Shown here in pieces: positions 15,380-27,475 of a stretch of 64,000 bases of DNA. The notes under the pieces are model-generated. The model was given only the letters and a program-made list of their open reading frames with translations. It did no database searches and was not told where the DNA came from. Source of the stretch: Paraspadella gotoi (taxonomy: Eukaryota; Chaetognatha); NCBI GenBank assembly GCA_051294375.1, contig CM119269.1, positions 8,367,225 through 8,431,224 on the forward strand, read 5' to 3'. The position numbers and the translations under genes are program-made. Numbering within the stretch: the stretch's first letter is position 1; the number at the start of each line of letters is the position of its first letter.

Positions 15380-16200
15380 GGTTGAAACCAAGAGTGGAGA
15401 AAATTGCATCACATGTCGAGGTTATTTAAACTACCCACTCCACAGAAAAATGGCAGATCTTCCCATATATCGAGCTTGATCCCACTAATTCCCTTTTCGA
15501 AAACACTGGCTCGAACGTCTTTGGACCCTTTCAGTTAAGATGGCAGGCAGAGGAATGAACAAGAAAAACGTGCTATTAAGTTAACTTGTTTAGCCACAGA
15601 GCAGTCGGTTCTTTGAGACATTAAAAAGAGTATTCTCTGTCAACTGAGCTCAGTTTCTTAATGCCCTCATTCGTGTCAAAAGTTCATTTCCTGGTTCTGA
15701 GAGAATAATATCTGGACAATGCACTAAACTCTCACAGGTGCTGCAAACGACTCTAAGAAAAAACAATGCGAAAACTGAAAGACGATAAAAAATTTAATGA
15801 CAAAATTACATTGAGAGAATAGAATGGACATCGGTCCCACCTTAACACACCTTCATGGTGCGGGAGGATTGGGAAAGACTTGTTACGATCGACGAAAAAA
15901 CATATTGCAGCAGCAATTGCCGCGAGCAACCCGACCTTGGACACTTTCAATACAAATCCTTTGTGGAGATTTCATCGATCTTAAATAAAAAGACCACTTA
16001 CCTATGCTTTCCTCAGATCCACATGAACCAAATAGTTTTGTCGCCAATGAACTTTCTTCTACCCATACCTGCTTCCCCTGCAAGCATTAAACCTATACCC
16101 CATGCACCGTCACTGAAGGAGACACCATGAGGGCAAACATGGCGTACAAGCAGAGAAACTGCGGACGATTTTGGCGCGAGATGGACTGGCCGAGTACATA
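15380..16200 (+). pseudogene. BEL/Pao integrase (broken)
   Basis: The fragment CITCRGY...KMADLP (about 15405-15460) matches the region just before the catalytic core in BEL/Pao integrases. Later pieces around 15820-15880 and 16020-16060 resemble the GGxWERLVR and LTPNDFLL segments. Stops and frameshifts are frequent. Confidence 0.65.
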
Positions 16201-16870
16201 AACACATCTACATAGAGAAAATAAATGGATGAAATCAAAACGCATTGATTTGAAAAATCAATATCAACCTCGTAATAATTACTGAACCAAATACCCACGA
16301 ACACTTGGCGCACAGGAATCATTATGGAAAACTAGCGGCAATGGATCCAAATGACAGAGAAGCATATTCAAATTACCTAATGGAAAAACATGTCGACGTC
16401 ACAAAAAATACTCTCGTACACTTGAAGTAAATTAAAAAATTGCAATAAGAATATTAAAATACTTACCCTGTTTAAGATTTCAGTTCCTGAAAAAAAAAAC
16501 AAAAAAAAAAACAAAACAAAACAAAACAAATAATCAACTAAACATTTGATTTAATGTTGAATAAACGCAAAGCCCATGATTTTCAAGCAAGGCAACAGTC
16601 GTCCGTTAAAAAAACGCTTACCCACTATTGTGCGCATAACGAGCAAACGTCTTCTTCTGTTAAAATTCTGATTTTTGGAAAAGTCATTTGAGTGATTTTT
16701 TTTTTATCCTCGGAGAACAAGTCATCACCTAATGGAAAGAAGAACTTCATTTATTTACTCCATGCAGAAGATGATGACTTTAAATGAAGAGGATGTTACG
16801 TCTTGGATCCCCAACAAAAGGAATGAAAAAAAACTTATATTCACTGAGGAGGGTACGGAGATCGGAGCAG

Positions 16871-16873
16871 CAC

Positions 16874-16901
<28 letters not shown>
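16871..16901 (+). repeat. Poly(A) tract
   Basis: About 30 consecutive A near the 3' part of the decayed element. A similar short A-run is at 17730-17746. These may be internal homopolymers and need not mark a retrotransposon tail. Confidence 0.7.
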
Positions 16902-16904
<3 letters not shown>

Positions 16905-17778
16905 ATTAAAATAATTAAAAATCTCAAAACGTTTTAAAACAGAAAGCAGGAAGGCTTCCTCAAGAAAACTCCATCAAAGGAAAATTCACCTCACAGCTGG
17001 CGCTCACGGACCCTAGCATTCCACTGAATCCTGGGAAGCGGCGATGAGTACGCTTTTGCAGCCACCATTGGAACGAAAAGGAAAAAATACCAACAATTTA
17101 TTCAGAGAATTAAGAGAGAAACCTGGTGGCGGGTGGCGAAGCGGCGAGCTGGACGAAGAGAAGCTTATGAGCGGTTCTTGTAAAGAATTTGGTGGAAAAA
17201 GGAAAGGAAGACGCGAACAACCTGCTCACCAAAGGATAGTCCACCACCACAAGAGGTGGGAACAATGCTTAAGCCAGTGATTGCAGCAACGAAGAAATAA
17301 AAAACAGAGCAAGCAGTTAAAGTCCAGACGGGCAGCCAACACACGAGCCTTCAAATAGAAAGAGATTTGGAGGGAGAATTAGAGCTGAGAGAAACAAGCT
17401 TCTGAAAGAATTGGATGGCCATAAGGAACGGGTACTGAGTCTAGAAACTGAGAGCTGAGCGCATAGCAGAAGGTACGGCAGAATGAAAAAGGAAAGCACT
17501 AAAACACCAAAATTCGAGAGAAAGAGGCCAAGTTCAGAGGCAAGGGACTACGAACGTGAGGAGCTGACCGGAGATGGTCAGAAAGTTTAAGACAATACGG
17601 GAGAGAACAACGCGTTGTCGCAGACACAAGATACATTAAAGAAAACCGGTACGAACTTGTGCGCGAGTCCAGAATTAAATTAGGATCAAGTTATAACTTT
17701 ATGCTGAATTTTATATTGAATTAACTTTAAAAAAAAAAAAAAAAAAGAAAACAAACCTCATGATTAAGATCTCTCTCT

Positions 17779-17803
17779 NNNNNNNNNNNNNNNNNNNNNN
17801 NNN
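17779..17803. other. Assembly gap, 25 N
   Basis: Exactly 25 N, as at 23727 and 33994. A fixed size suggests a scaffolding placeholder and not a measured distance. The left flank is ctctctct. Confidence 0.9.
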
Positions 17804-18361
17804 AAATATGACGTGGGCAAAGAAATCCGCTGGAGAGACGGGGGCCCATTTAGCGAAGAACTTCCGCCTTGGCTACTGCTTAGGCATCTGCTTTGGCATC
17901 TGCTGGTTGTAGTCAGCGACATCTGCCTCTGTATAAAACGTTAAATTTGAGAGAAATAGCGACCGAGTTATGGTGAGAGCTGATGAGGACATCGAGCAAT
18001 GTGAACCGATTCCCTTTAGAGCCTAAAGTCAGTCCCATGAGGCGTTAGAATCTTGAAACCGATTAAGATGGTCAGTTTTTAGTTAAGCAGCGAGTACTCG
18101 CGAAGCAACTCATTTACCATTCTTGTTTTATTTTTCGCTTCGGTAATCAATGATGCAGCAATGAACACTGTTGTTAAGTGCTGCGAGACTGTCTTCGGTA
18201 ACTTACTTTTTCGACTTTTTATAATTTTGTCAGGCGAATCGATGTTTAGTTAGTTACATTTACTATTTTTTTCTCTTTTTTACGATAAGTCTGTTTCGTC
18301 CTTATCGTCGTCGTCGTTGTCGTCGTCGTCGTCAGTTCTTAGTTTTCCTCCGCGACAGAAG
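17804..18361. other. Intergenic, no gene seen
   Basis: Ordinary AT-rich sequence ending in a (GTC)n run at about 18306-18333. No coding segment is supported. Confidence 0.4.
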
Positions 18362-18527
18362 ATGTCGCTCGTCCGATTCCGTTTCAGGAGGAAAAGAGGC
18401 ATTTATCGGAAAAGGGGGCGTGACTTTGGGGTTTTATCGATGGAATTTATCGACGAATTAAGATGGAATCAAAATGGAGCCGTTCCTTCGAGTCAGATAG
18501 CATCGAACATTGGTGGATTATTAAGGT
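18362..18527 (+). CDS. Doubtful first coding exon, unknown product
   Basis: An ATG opens 55 codons beginning MSLVRFRFRRKRG, with later DFGVLSMEFIDELRWNQNG. The frame runs to a plausible donor (TTAAG then GTAATT). The composition is unlike the surrounding simple repeats. No further exon of the same gene could be linked and I do not recognise the sequence, so it may be chance. Confidence 0.25.
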
Positions 18528-18599
18528 AATTCGCCAAAAGATATTATGCCATTGACCATTGACCATTGACAGCAAGTATGATCATTACGACTAACCTTA

Positions 18600-18680
18600 T
18601 CATTATTATCGTCATCATCATTATCATCGTCATCATCATCATCATCGTCACGGTCGTAATCATCGTCGTCGTCCAAAGGC
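18600..18680. repeat. (ATC)n/(GTC)n trinucleotide repeat
   Basis: Mixed catcat and cgtcgt units. On the minus strand they translate as a poly-aspartate run, which is not evidence of a gene. Confidence 0.85.
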
Positions 18681-18901
18681 TTCGAAAATTGAGGCTGTGG
18701 AGTCAACGATAGAAGATGGAACCAAGAGAAGCGATTTGCTTCAGAGAAAAATTGTTGTCTCAAAAGAAAACTCATTTTCCGCAAAAAAAAAAAGAGAAAA
18801 AACGACAAAAAAGAAACAAGAAAAAAAAAGAAAATGAACGAATCAGTGGGAAAATTACGACGGGGACAAATTTACACCGATGAGTGTCAATGAGGGTCAA
18901 T

Positions 18902-18911
18902 GAAAGAAATA

Positions 18912-18999
<88 letters not shown>

Positions 19000-19024
19000 A
19001 AAAAAAGAAAGAAAGAAAGAAAGA
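18902..19024. repeat. (GAAA)n microsatellite
   Basis: About 30 gaaa units with one A-rich interruption. The minus-strand FLSFFLSF frames are low-complexity shadows. Confidence 0.95.
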
Positions 19025-19448
19025 TATAGAGAAGAATAAAAAATGATGGAAGGTAAAATAAAAAAAAAGAAAGGAAGAAGAAAGAGAAAGTCCCAAAAAA
19101 ATAAATTCATGGCTTCATGTTGTTCATGTTGTTTTGAGAAGAAAAAGAAGAGGATAAAAAAAGCAGTTAAAAGGAAAAAAAAGGACTTACAGAGGAGTAG
19201 ACGCAGGGAATGAATATAAAAGAAAAAAAATGAATAGATAAATAATTCATTAATAATTATTGAATAAAAAAGTTGATGAATAAATTAAATAATTAAATAC
19301 TAAATAATGAATGATTGAATTAATGAATGAAAGAAGGAGTAGAAAAAGAAAGAAAGTAAAAGAAAAAAAAAGAAAGGAGAGAAAGGATAAAGAGAGAAAG
19401 ATAAAAAGAAATAATAAAAAAAATAAATCCAGAAATCGAGAAAGATTA

Positions 19449-19449
19449 A

Positions 19450-19545
<96 letters not shown>

Positions 19546-19571
19546 AAAAAAAGAAAGAAAGAAAGAAAGAA
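19449..19571. repeat. (GAAA)n microsatellite, second tract
   Basis: About 30 gaaa units with one A-rich interruption near the same relative place as in the tract at 18902. A (GTCGTT)n run follows at about 19745-19785. Confidence 0.95.
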
Positions 19572-19820
19572 ATCCAAGGAAAAAAAAAGAGAAGTAAAGC
19601 AGAGAGGAATGGAGGTCGGGCTCATAAAAACTGCGGCGTCGGAGGAAAAGAAAAGAGAGGAAGTCTTAACCTCGAATCTTTTTTCCTTCTGAATTCGAAG
19701 GAGGAAGAAAGATCTTCTCTGATCGCAAAAAGGCGGATCCCTTGTCGTTGTCGTTGTCGTTGTCGTTGTCCTTGTCGTCATCAACGTCGCCTTCTTTGTT
19801 ACAGTTACTCGGCGCGGCCG

Positions 19821-20105
19821 CTAGAGTAGCCAGTCGTACTCGTTAACCCGGTTATGTGCCTTTTGTTTACTCGAAACGTGTCTGTCGTCGTCGTCGTTTA
19901 CCATCAATTCCATTTTGATCTTTTGTCGCGCAAAGCGATTCGTTGATCTTTCAGTAATTGTTGTTGTTCTTTTTTTATTGGTATTATTATTGTTGTGGGG
20001 TCTTCCGCTACGGCTGCCACTTTTTAAGAATTCGTTTTTCATTAAAACTTTTGAATTTAAATGAATGGAATCCGTAGGACGATTGTTCTGTGGGTCTTGA
20101 GGCAA
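19821..20105 (-). CDS. Doubtful terminal exon, unknown product
   Basis: On the minus strand an open frame follows a pyrimidine-rich stretch ending in CTCAAG (possible acceptor) and continues about 90 codons to a TAG at 19821. It contains HLNSKVLMKNEFLKSG and ends NEYDWLL. The residue mix is more protein-like than nearby frames, although it includes an asparagine run and an aspartate run from simple repeats. No upstream exon was joined to it. Confidence 0.25.
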   Translation of the reverse strand: MPQDPQNNRPTDSIHLNSKVLMKNEFLKSGSRSGRPHNNNNTNKKRTTTITERSTNRFARQKIKMELMVNDDDDRHVSSKQKAHNRVNEYDWLL

Positions 20106-20134
20106 ATCGTAACAAAACAGACAAAAGAACAAGA

Positions 20135-21900
20135 CATTCTTCCTATTAACATTTATAATTAATTAGTAATAATGTTTATTAATATTTTTTTCGTTGCGCG
20201 TCCCGGTAATGTCGAACTCTGCGCAGAAGTGGAAAGACCTAATTTTGTTTCGCACGAGAATCACACTTCGGTCCGATTTACCTTTCTTTTTTTCTGTATT
20301 TATCCTATCTTTTCCTTCTTTTCTTTTATTTTCTTCCTAAATTATTAATATTATTATTATAAAAATTAATTGAAATTATTAAAATTTCTTAATGCGACCA
20401 TGAAAGAACGATTCATTTACTTTTTCCCATAATGATATCTATGTGAAAAACTGTTTCTTCTTTATGCAAGTGAATACCGAGGTAATTCATACAATCATTG
20501 ACTATATTTCATAAATATTTCTGACCATTCTTCCCAAAACAGCGTTAAAAAAACTCGATAATTAGGTCAGGACAACAGCTGATGCTTACCTTGTCCCGAC
20601 TCTGACTCATTGCACCATTCTTCATTCTTCGAAACTCTGATTTTTTTATCCTAGTTTTTGTGTCAGTTTCTCTCTTCGTACTTTTTTTTCTTTGTTTTCC
20701 GTTAAATTATATTTCAATTTTCATAAATTCGTTTCAGTCAATTTTCTTATTCCTCATCGATTTTTATTTTCAATTTTCCGTTTCTTTTTTAATTTCACTT
20801 CTTTTATGCTTTCAATTTTTTCATTATCTTTCTTTTAATTATTTTCTATAGTAGTTACTAACATTTTATAAATATTTCCTTTATATTTCTATATCTTAGT
20901 TATTCTTAGCTTTTTCTTTATCCACTTTTTGAATCATTATTTTTGGTTCACTCTTTTTTTTTCCATTTTTCTTAATTCTTATTCCTAATATCTACTTATC
21001 TTTCTTCTTTAATTCATTTTTTCGTTCTTCTTCATTATTTCCTACTTTATTGCTCTTTATTTTTTCTTTTGTTTATGTTTATTTTACTTCTTCTTCAATG
21101 AAGAATCTTAATTACCTTTTTTTTCTCCCTCTATTTTCTCTGCCTTTATTTTTTCTTTTCACCTTCTATTTCTTTTTTTTTGTATCTTCCTCCTTTTCCT
21201 CATTCACGATTTCTTTCCTCCTCCTTTTTTTTCTACTTTTTTCCTCTCTTCCTCCTTATCTTTCACGCCCACTTTATTTTCGTCTTCGGGAGGAAAATTT
21301 CTCTGCGACGAAAATGAATTTGGGCTCTTCTCTCCCCTCCGGGCCTCCACCCCCCACCCTCCCCTTCCTTCCTCTTCTCCCTCTCCCCCCTTCACTCCTC
21401 TCCCCTCCTCTTCCTCCTCCCCCCTCTTCTCTTCTTTTCTCATCTCACAACAAATCAAGATGAATTTCGTTCTATCGATGAATTTTCTCTTTTTTTTTCT
21501 TTATTTTATTCTCAAGATGAAGAAAAATTTTCTTATTCAGTAGATGAATTTATTTCTCGAATTGAATTCAAGCGCCAGAAATTCCCGAATGTTTAGATAT
21601 AAATAAATTTATTATGCTGAATAAGAAACGATAAAGATTAAACATTCAACGACGTTAAACATTAAAATCCTTAAAATCGTTTAGAATTTATTTTCTAATA
21701 GCTTATAACATTTAAAAAAAATGTACATTTCACCAAAAAAAAGTTGAGTTTAACGAGAAAGGAAAGGATCGTCGTCCGTAAGATTTCATTTCGTTTAAAT
21801 CTTTTTTTTTTTACTTTAATTATACAACAGAAAAGAATTTCATGATCGAAAGGGATTACGGGTGGGATCGTTGCCTCCTGATGCAGATTTCCTTCTTTAA
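20135..21900. other. T-rich intergenic stretch, no gene seen
   Basis: Strongly T/C-biased on the plus strand from 20630 to 21440, giving long F/L/S frames with no domain. A C-rich patch lies at 21340-21430. Nothing else is recognisable. Confidence 0.5.
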
Positions 21901-21919
21901 TGAGATGCGGGATGTGAAA

Positions 21920-22190
21920 TAGAGAGAACGAATGAGCCGATGGGTGGTAGAATGTGCTCATGGGCGATAGAATGATTTGACGGGAGATAGAATGTGCTGA
22001 TGGGCAGTTGAATGTGCTAGAATGTGTGGATGAGCGGTAGAATGTTTAAGTGAGCTTTAGAATGCGTTGATAAGCAGTAAAAAGCGGGAACACGTATTGG
22101 TGAAAATTAAAATGTATTGATTTAAGCATTAGACTGCGTTGATGGGCGACAGAATGAGTTGTTGGGCTTTAAAATGTGGTGAGCTAGAAA
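21920..22190 (+). repeat. Degenerate ~27-bp minisatellite
   Basis: About nine or ten diverged units with the core gatgggcgatagaatgtg lie head to tail. Unit spacing varies by a few bases. No coding frame persists. Confidence 0.75.
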
Positions 22191-22349
22191 GTAGAAATAG
22201 ATTACGACACGTGAAAAGTGAAAAGTAAAATGTGATCAGCATGATTTTTAAGATTACAACAATTTTTGTAAAAAAACGAGATTAATGATAAATAATAAAG
22301 ATGAAATACTGTGATAAAAAAAGGTCAACGATTCGTGATGTGTAATAAA

Positions 22350-22400
22350 TCTCATCTCACATCTCATCTCACATCTTATCTCACATCTTATCTCACATTC
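22350..22400 (+). repeat. Short tandem (CATCTTATCTCA)n
   Basis: Four units of about 12 bases with cacatctcatct/cacatcttatct variants. Confidence 0.75.
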
Positions 22401-22775
22401 GGTCTTTCTTCACGTCTTCTTCCTCCACATTAAATTTAACTACTTTTTCACCAAAACCTCAATTCACGAACTTTAAAGCCGTGAAGCGAGACGGGCGACC
22501 CAGTGACGATATTCAGCCATGGGCCCAACCTGTGAGTCCAGCTTGTCCAATCGTCCAAAATTCACAATAACAATTTATCAAAAAAGTTTTGTACAAAATT
22601 GTATATTCATGTCATTTCTAAATTTATCTTTAAAATGTCAAAAACAAAACATTTTACTTCAAGGTTTAAGTCATTAAATACAAAAAAAAAACATTTTGGA
22701 TAACACTCGCGTCTTTGGGGGTTTGGTTCGGCTCTTATCTCCCCTTCCCCCCGTTCCCTTTATCTCAACCGTTTT

Positions 22776-23159
22776 TCATGAATATTAAGACTTATTTTAT
22801 AAATTTCATCTATGAACAATAAGCCTAGTCTGTCCCAAACCCGCGAGATTTTCCTCCACAACAAGCGTCCAACCCTGACCAATCTTTAAAATTCTTTCAT
22901 CAAATCCTCTATTCGTTCATATTCTTATACTTTATCCATCAAAACTAAATCCAACTTCCCTTTCTGCTTATTCTCTTTTTGCTTTTCTCTCTCCATATCT
23001 ATCAAACTTCTCTAATTTGTTCTCTTCTCTATAATTCTCCTTTTTTTTCTATCCCTTTCCTCCATTTCCTTTCTTTTTCCTTTCGGTTTTCATATTGATA
23101 CTGTTCGTCTCCTTCCTTCCATTCTTTATTTCCCTCTCGTCATATCTTCATCTGCTCAT

Positions 23160-23247
<88 letters not shown>

Positions 23248-23377
23248 GCTCTCTCTCTCTCTTCTCATCATTCTCACTCTTCCAGTTCCCGGCTTTTTCA
23301 ACGAAATTTGAAACCGAGACTGTCCGACGCAACTTACAGCAAAGGCTGGCAAGAGTCCGAAGGGATTTACCACTCTC

Positions 23378-23442
<65 letters not shown>

Positions 23443-23726
23443 CTCTCTCTCTCCCCGATCTTCCCATTCCCCATTTGCCACCAAACCGTGAAGTCACTCA
23501 AATTCAGATAAATTTTCGCGAGTTCGAATGATGTCACAATTCACATTGCTCAAACAATGTTTAATCTGTTTTCTAATCTGCGTAATCTAAATAAAAGAGA
23601 ATAAATTGAATTCTTCCCTAGTTTCATTTCATAATTCATACTAAAATGTATATTATATTACTCTGAATATAATATTTCATATTTTTCCCTCTCAAATTCA
23701 AACCTTTGCCCCCCCCCCTCTCTCTC
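22776..23726 (+). repeat. Copy A of a duplicated ~950-bp block (left of gap)
   Basis: The block from 'gaatattaagactta' to a C-run near 23720 is repeated in the same order and orientation at 23752-24716, on the other side of a 25-N gap. It contains (TC)n tracts at 23163-23265 and 23376-23450 around a unique segment with 'gagactgtccgac'. The copies differ chiefly by small indels. Confidence 0.9.
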
Positions 23727-23751
23727 NNNNNNNNNNNNNNNNNNNNNNNNN

Positions 23752-24148
23752 ATATTGAATATTAAGACTTATTTATAAAATTTCATCTATGAACAATAAG
23801 CCTAGTCTGTCCCAAAACCCCGAGATTTTCCCTCCTCAACAAGCTTCCAACCCTGACCAATCTTTAAATTCTTTCATATTCAAATCCTCATTTCTTTCAT
23901 GATCTTATACTTTATCCATCAAAACTAATCCAACTTCCCTTCTGCTTATCTCTTTTTGCTTTTCTCTCTCATATCTATCAAACTTCTCTAATATTGCTTC
24001 TCTCTTCTCTATTAATTCCCTTTTTTTTTATCCCTTTCTGCTCCATTCCTCCTTTTTCTTTCTTCTCTTTCTATTGTACGTTACTTTTTCGTCTCCTTCC
24101 TTCCCTTACGTATTTCCCTCTCGTCATATCTTTATGCTGCTCACAACT

Positions 24149-24214
<66 letters not shown>

Positions 24215-24386
24215 GCTCTCTCTCTCTCTCTCTTCTTCCTCTCCCTCTCCTCTTCCTCATTTCACTCTTCCAGTTCCCTGGCTTTTTCAACGAAATGAAA
24301 CCGAGACTGTCCGACCAACTCACAGCAAAGGTGGCAAGAGTCCGAAGGGATTTACCATCTCTCTCTCTCTCTTCTTCTCTCTCTCT

Positions 24387-24433
<47 letters not shown>

Positions 24434-24716
24434 CTCTCTCCCCGACTCTTCCCATTCCCATTGCTTTACCCCCAAACCGTGAAGTCACTCAAATTCAGTA
24501 AATTTTCGCGAGTTTCGAATGATGTCACAATTCACATTGCTCAAACAATGTTTAATCTGTTCTAATCTGCGTAATCTAATAAAGAGAATAAATTGAATTC
24601 TTCCCTAGTTTTATTTCATAATTCATACTAAAAATGTATTTATTACTCTTGAATATATATTCATATTTTCCCTCTCAAATTCAAACCTTTCCCCCCCCCT
24701 TCCTCTCTCCTCGTTC
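23752..24716 (+). repeat. Copy B of the duplicated ~950-bp block (right of gap)
   Basis: Same unique landmarks as copy A ('caataagcctagtctgtccc', 'gagactgtccgac', 'gtgaagtcactcaaattcag', then a C-run). Since a fixed 25-N gap separates the copies, unmerged overlapping contig ends are the likeliest cause. A real tandem duplication is the alternative. Confidence 0.9.
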
Positions 24717-24719
24717 CGT

Positions 24720-25400
24720 TCATTTGTAAAAGTGTCAATCCGTCCGTCCATTCGTCAGTCTGGGAACAAAAAAAAAAGTTTTCACTGAAAACAATTCCGA
24801 GTTCCATCACTTTTTACTTTTTTTACTCCAACGGAGTTTTTTTTTCCCCCTCTACGCTGAAAAGTATAATTTCGTAATCGAATGTAGAAATGAATTAGTG
24901 ACTTTATTGCTCATTGTTTAATTTTAAATAATTAGAAAGGGAAACTCAATCGTCGTTTGTGGCTAAAACAGTTATCGGTTGTTTTGTCGTTGCCAAGCGA
25001 CACTTTTACTGCGGTGACAACCCAACCCGCCCGTTTCCTCGTTTTCTTAGCAGAAACAGTTTTGAGTTGTTCCTTGTTTTTGTTTTTATGTTTCCGCTTG
25101 TTTGTCATTCCTACGCAATTCCTTCCCTTCTCTTTTCTCACTTCTTTTTTTTTTTTTTTGGTATCCTGAGGTAAAGAAATTTGTATGCAATGGAGCAAGC
25201 ATTGCTTGGTCATAATTGCCTTTCAGTTTTTTTTTTCATTTTGGAAAAAAAATGCTTGTTGACAACATTTCTGGTTGAATTACGGTATCACCCAGCTGTA
25301 GCGTGGGCGTTAAAGGTATCGTAATAAAGCCCTGAGAATACTACTAGAGAAAAATACTACTTGATTAGGCAATTGGCTCCCTCTCTTACTAAATTCTCAA
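24720..25400. other. Intergenic, no gene seen
   Basis: AT-rich, with frames on both strands of under 95 codons that carry no motif. Nothing is supported as coding. Confidence 0.45.
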
Positions 25401-25404
25401 CCTA

Positions 25405-25484
25405 TCATAGCCTGTCCAAAGTCAGGGGCAAGATAGCTTTATTGAATGAATGGATAGTTTTACATTGGTTGTACCAATTTCATA
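25405..25484 (+). repeat. Dispersed repeat family A, 3' part
   Basis: Begins with the 'cctgtccaaagtcagggg' word also at 3104 and ends with 'ttggttgtaccaatttcata', a terminal word shared with 5604-5622, 55248-55265 and, inverted, 7577-7597. The terminal word contains the palindrome TTGGT-TGT-ACCAA. Confidence 0.7.
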
Positions 25485-25697
25485 AGCAATTTATTGTTTT
25501 CTTGTTTAAGAATTTTACGGAAATGAAATAAAATTTTCGAAACAGCGCAAATTAACACTTTCTTTTAAAAAAAAATCAATATTTGGCTCCAGTAAATAAG
25601 CCGAATAATTAAAAAGTCGTAATTTTGCTAATTTAGTTAATTTCGTGGAGTCTTGATTTTTCATCGAATTCACGTAGAGCGAAAAGTAAACAAAAAG

Positions 25698-25944
25698 NNN
25701 NNNNNNNNNNNNNNNNNNNNNNNNNNNNNNNNNNNNNNNNNNNNNNNNNNNNNNNNNNNNNNNNNNNNNNNNNNNNNNNNNNNNNNNNNNNNNNNNNNNN
25801 NNNNNNNNNNNNNNNNNNNNNNNNNNNNNNNNNNNNNNNNNNNNNNNNNNNNNNNNNNNNNNNNNNNNNNNNNNNNNNNNNNNNNNNNNNNNNNNNNNNN
25901 NNNNNNNNNNNNNNNNNNNNNNNNNNNNNNNNNNNNNNNNNNNN
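25698..25944. other. Assembly gap, 247 N
   Basis: Unresolved sequence. The right flank begins with gagaga, so a GA microsatellite is probably inside. Confidence 0.95.
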
Positions 25945-26572
25945 GAGAGAGAGAGGCAGAGAGAGCAATAGCATTCGGAAACCAGAGGACGCATTTGGAA
26001 ACATCAGGAGATTAAATGGAAAGAGAGTGGAGCCACGAGAGACTGAATCAAATGAATTAAGTGAATGATATGAATGAAAAGAATGAAGTAAATGATAGAA
26101 ATGAAACTAAAGAAATTAAGTGTAGGAAATGAACGAATAGATTGAAATGAATGAATCAATTGAGAGGAATGAAACAAATTGAAGTAAAAGGGAATAGAAA
26201 GAATTGATTTGAGTGAATTAAATGAAAGATGTGAATTAATTAATGAAGTGAAAATAGCAGGCAGTCCGAAGTGATCGACGCGTGGGGAACGATAGCGTAT
26301 ATTTCTTATTCAGTCTTCACGAGATAAAATTGAGAAATGAACGAAGTAAGGTTGAGAAATGAACCAGAACAAGAGAAGATCGATTGACAAAAACCCAGTT
26401 CAGCGCGACAGAGACAGAGACAGTGAGACGGAGTAGTGAAAAATAAAAAATTCATCACGACGGGGAAAAAAAAGAGAGAGAGAAAAAAAAGAAAAAACTC
26501 CGCTGCCTTCTTTTTTTCTTTTTCTCGTCGGGGATTCACCGGCCAATGGCTGTCATCGGCCTGGAGACCGGA

Positions 26573-26622
<50 letters not shown>

Positions 26623-26939
26623 GGAGAGAGAGTCGTCGTCGGTGGTGGCGTCGTTGGAACCGGCGTCGTCGTCGTCGTCGTCGTCGTCGTCGCTTCCGCC
26701 CTGGAAGAAAAACGCGCGAGGAACAAAACGGGACGCTTCGCTGAAAACCGGGGAAAAAATGAAAGGAGGAATTTACGTTGATTTAAAATTAAAATTATGA
26801 GATGGAGTCGAAGAAAGAAAAATTGAAGGCGAGAGAGAGAGAGAGCGAGTGCGAGACGGTGAAAAAGTCAAACGGGAGAAATTATCGCAAAAAGAAGAGA
26901 GAAATCGTGAAGAAATGAAGTTTCTGAAACAAGTTAAAT
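25945..26939. other. Purine-rich intergenic stretch, no gene supported
   Basis: Contains degenerate gaatgaa/aatgaa words (26040-26250), a (GA)n tract at 26574-26620 and (GTC)n at 26665-26692. An ATG frame at 26546 runs through both repeats, so it is not called a gene. Confidence 0.5.
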
Positions 26940-27475
26940 NNNNNNNNNNNNNNNNNNNNNNNNNNNNNNNNNNNNNNNNNNNNNNNNNNNNNNNNNNNNN
27001 NNNNNNNNNNNNNNNNNNNNNNNNNNNNNNNNNNNNNNNNNNNNNNNNNNNNNNNNNNNNNNNNNNNNNNNNNNNNNNNNNNNNNNNNNNNNNNNNNNNN
27101 NNNNNNNNNNNNNNNNNNNNNNNNNNNNNNNNNNNNNNNNNNNNNNNNNNNNNNNNNNNNNNNNNNNNNNNNNNNNNNNNNNNNNNNNNNNNNNNNNNNN
27201 NNNNNNNNNNNNNNNNNNNNNNNNNNNNNNNNNNNNNNNNNNNNNNNNNNNNNNNNNNNNNNNNNNNNNNNNNNNNNNNNNNNNNNNNNNNNNNNNNNNN
27301 NNNNNNNNNNNNNNNNNNNNNNNNNNNNNNNNNNNNNNNNNNNNNNNNNNNNNNNNNNNNNNNNNNNNNNNNNNNNNNNNNNNNNNNNNNNNNNNNNNNN
27401 NNNNNNNNNNNNNNNNNNNNNNNNNNNNNNNNNNNNNNNNNNNNNNNNNNNNNNNNNNNNNNNNNNNNNNNNNNN
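26940..27475. other. Assembly gap, 536 N
   Basis: Largest gap in the window. The flanks are AT-rich and (AAT)n-like repeats follow at 27536-27570. Confidence 0.95.

Larger units (their letters stand above)
9060..17720 (+). mobile_element. Decayed BEL/Pao LTR retrotransposon (gag-pol remnant)
   Basis: Many stops and frameshifts break the coding, but gag-pol features occur in BEL/Pao order on the plus strand. They are a gag coiled-coil region (about 10190-10420), gag C-terminal sequence with two Cys/His knuckles (about 11340-12060), the post-RT segment SVFDPMG (about 13916-13940), an RNase H-like CCDASLEGYGAV (about 14141-14185), the pre-integrase NPADYTSKQ (about 14556), and an integrase segment with CITCRGY and KMADLP (about 15405-15460). 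The order, and the NPAD and FDPxG motifs, are typical of BEL/Pao. Terminal repeats, primer site and target duplication were not found, so the ends are approximate. It is non-functional as read. Confidence 0.8.

Noticed and set aside
18772-19829. Open frames rich in KKER or FLSFF
   Set aside because: Products of the (GAAA)n microsatellites; no domain and no splice context.
26546-26800. ATG frame beginning MAVIGLETGA
   Set aside because: Most of it is (GA)n and (GTC)n translation; no supporting exon.
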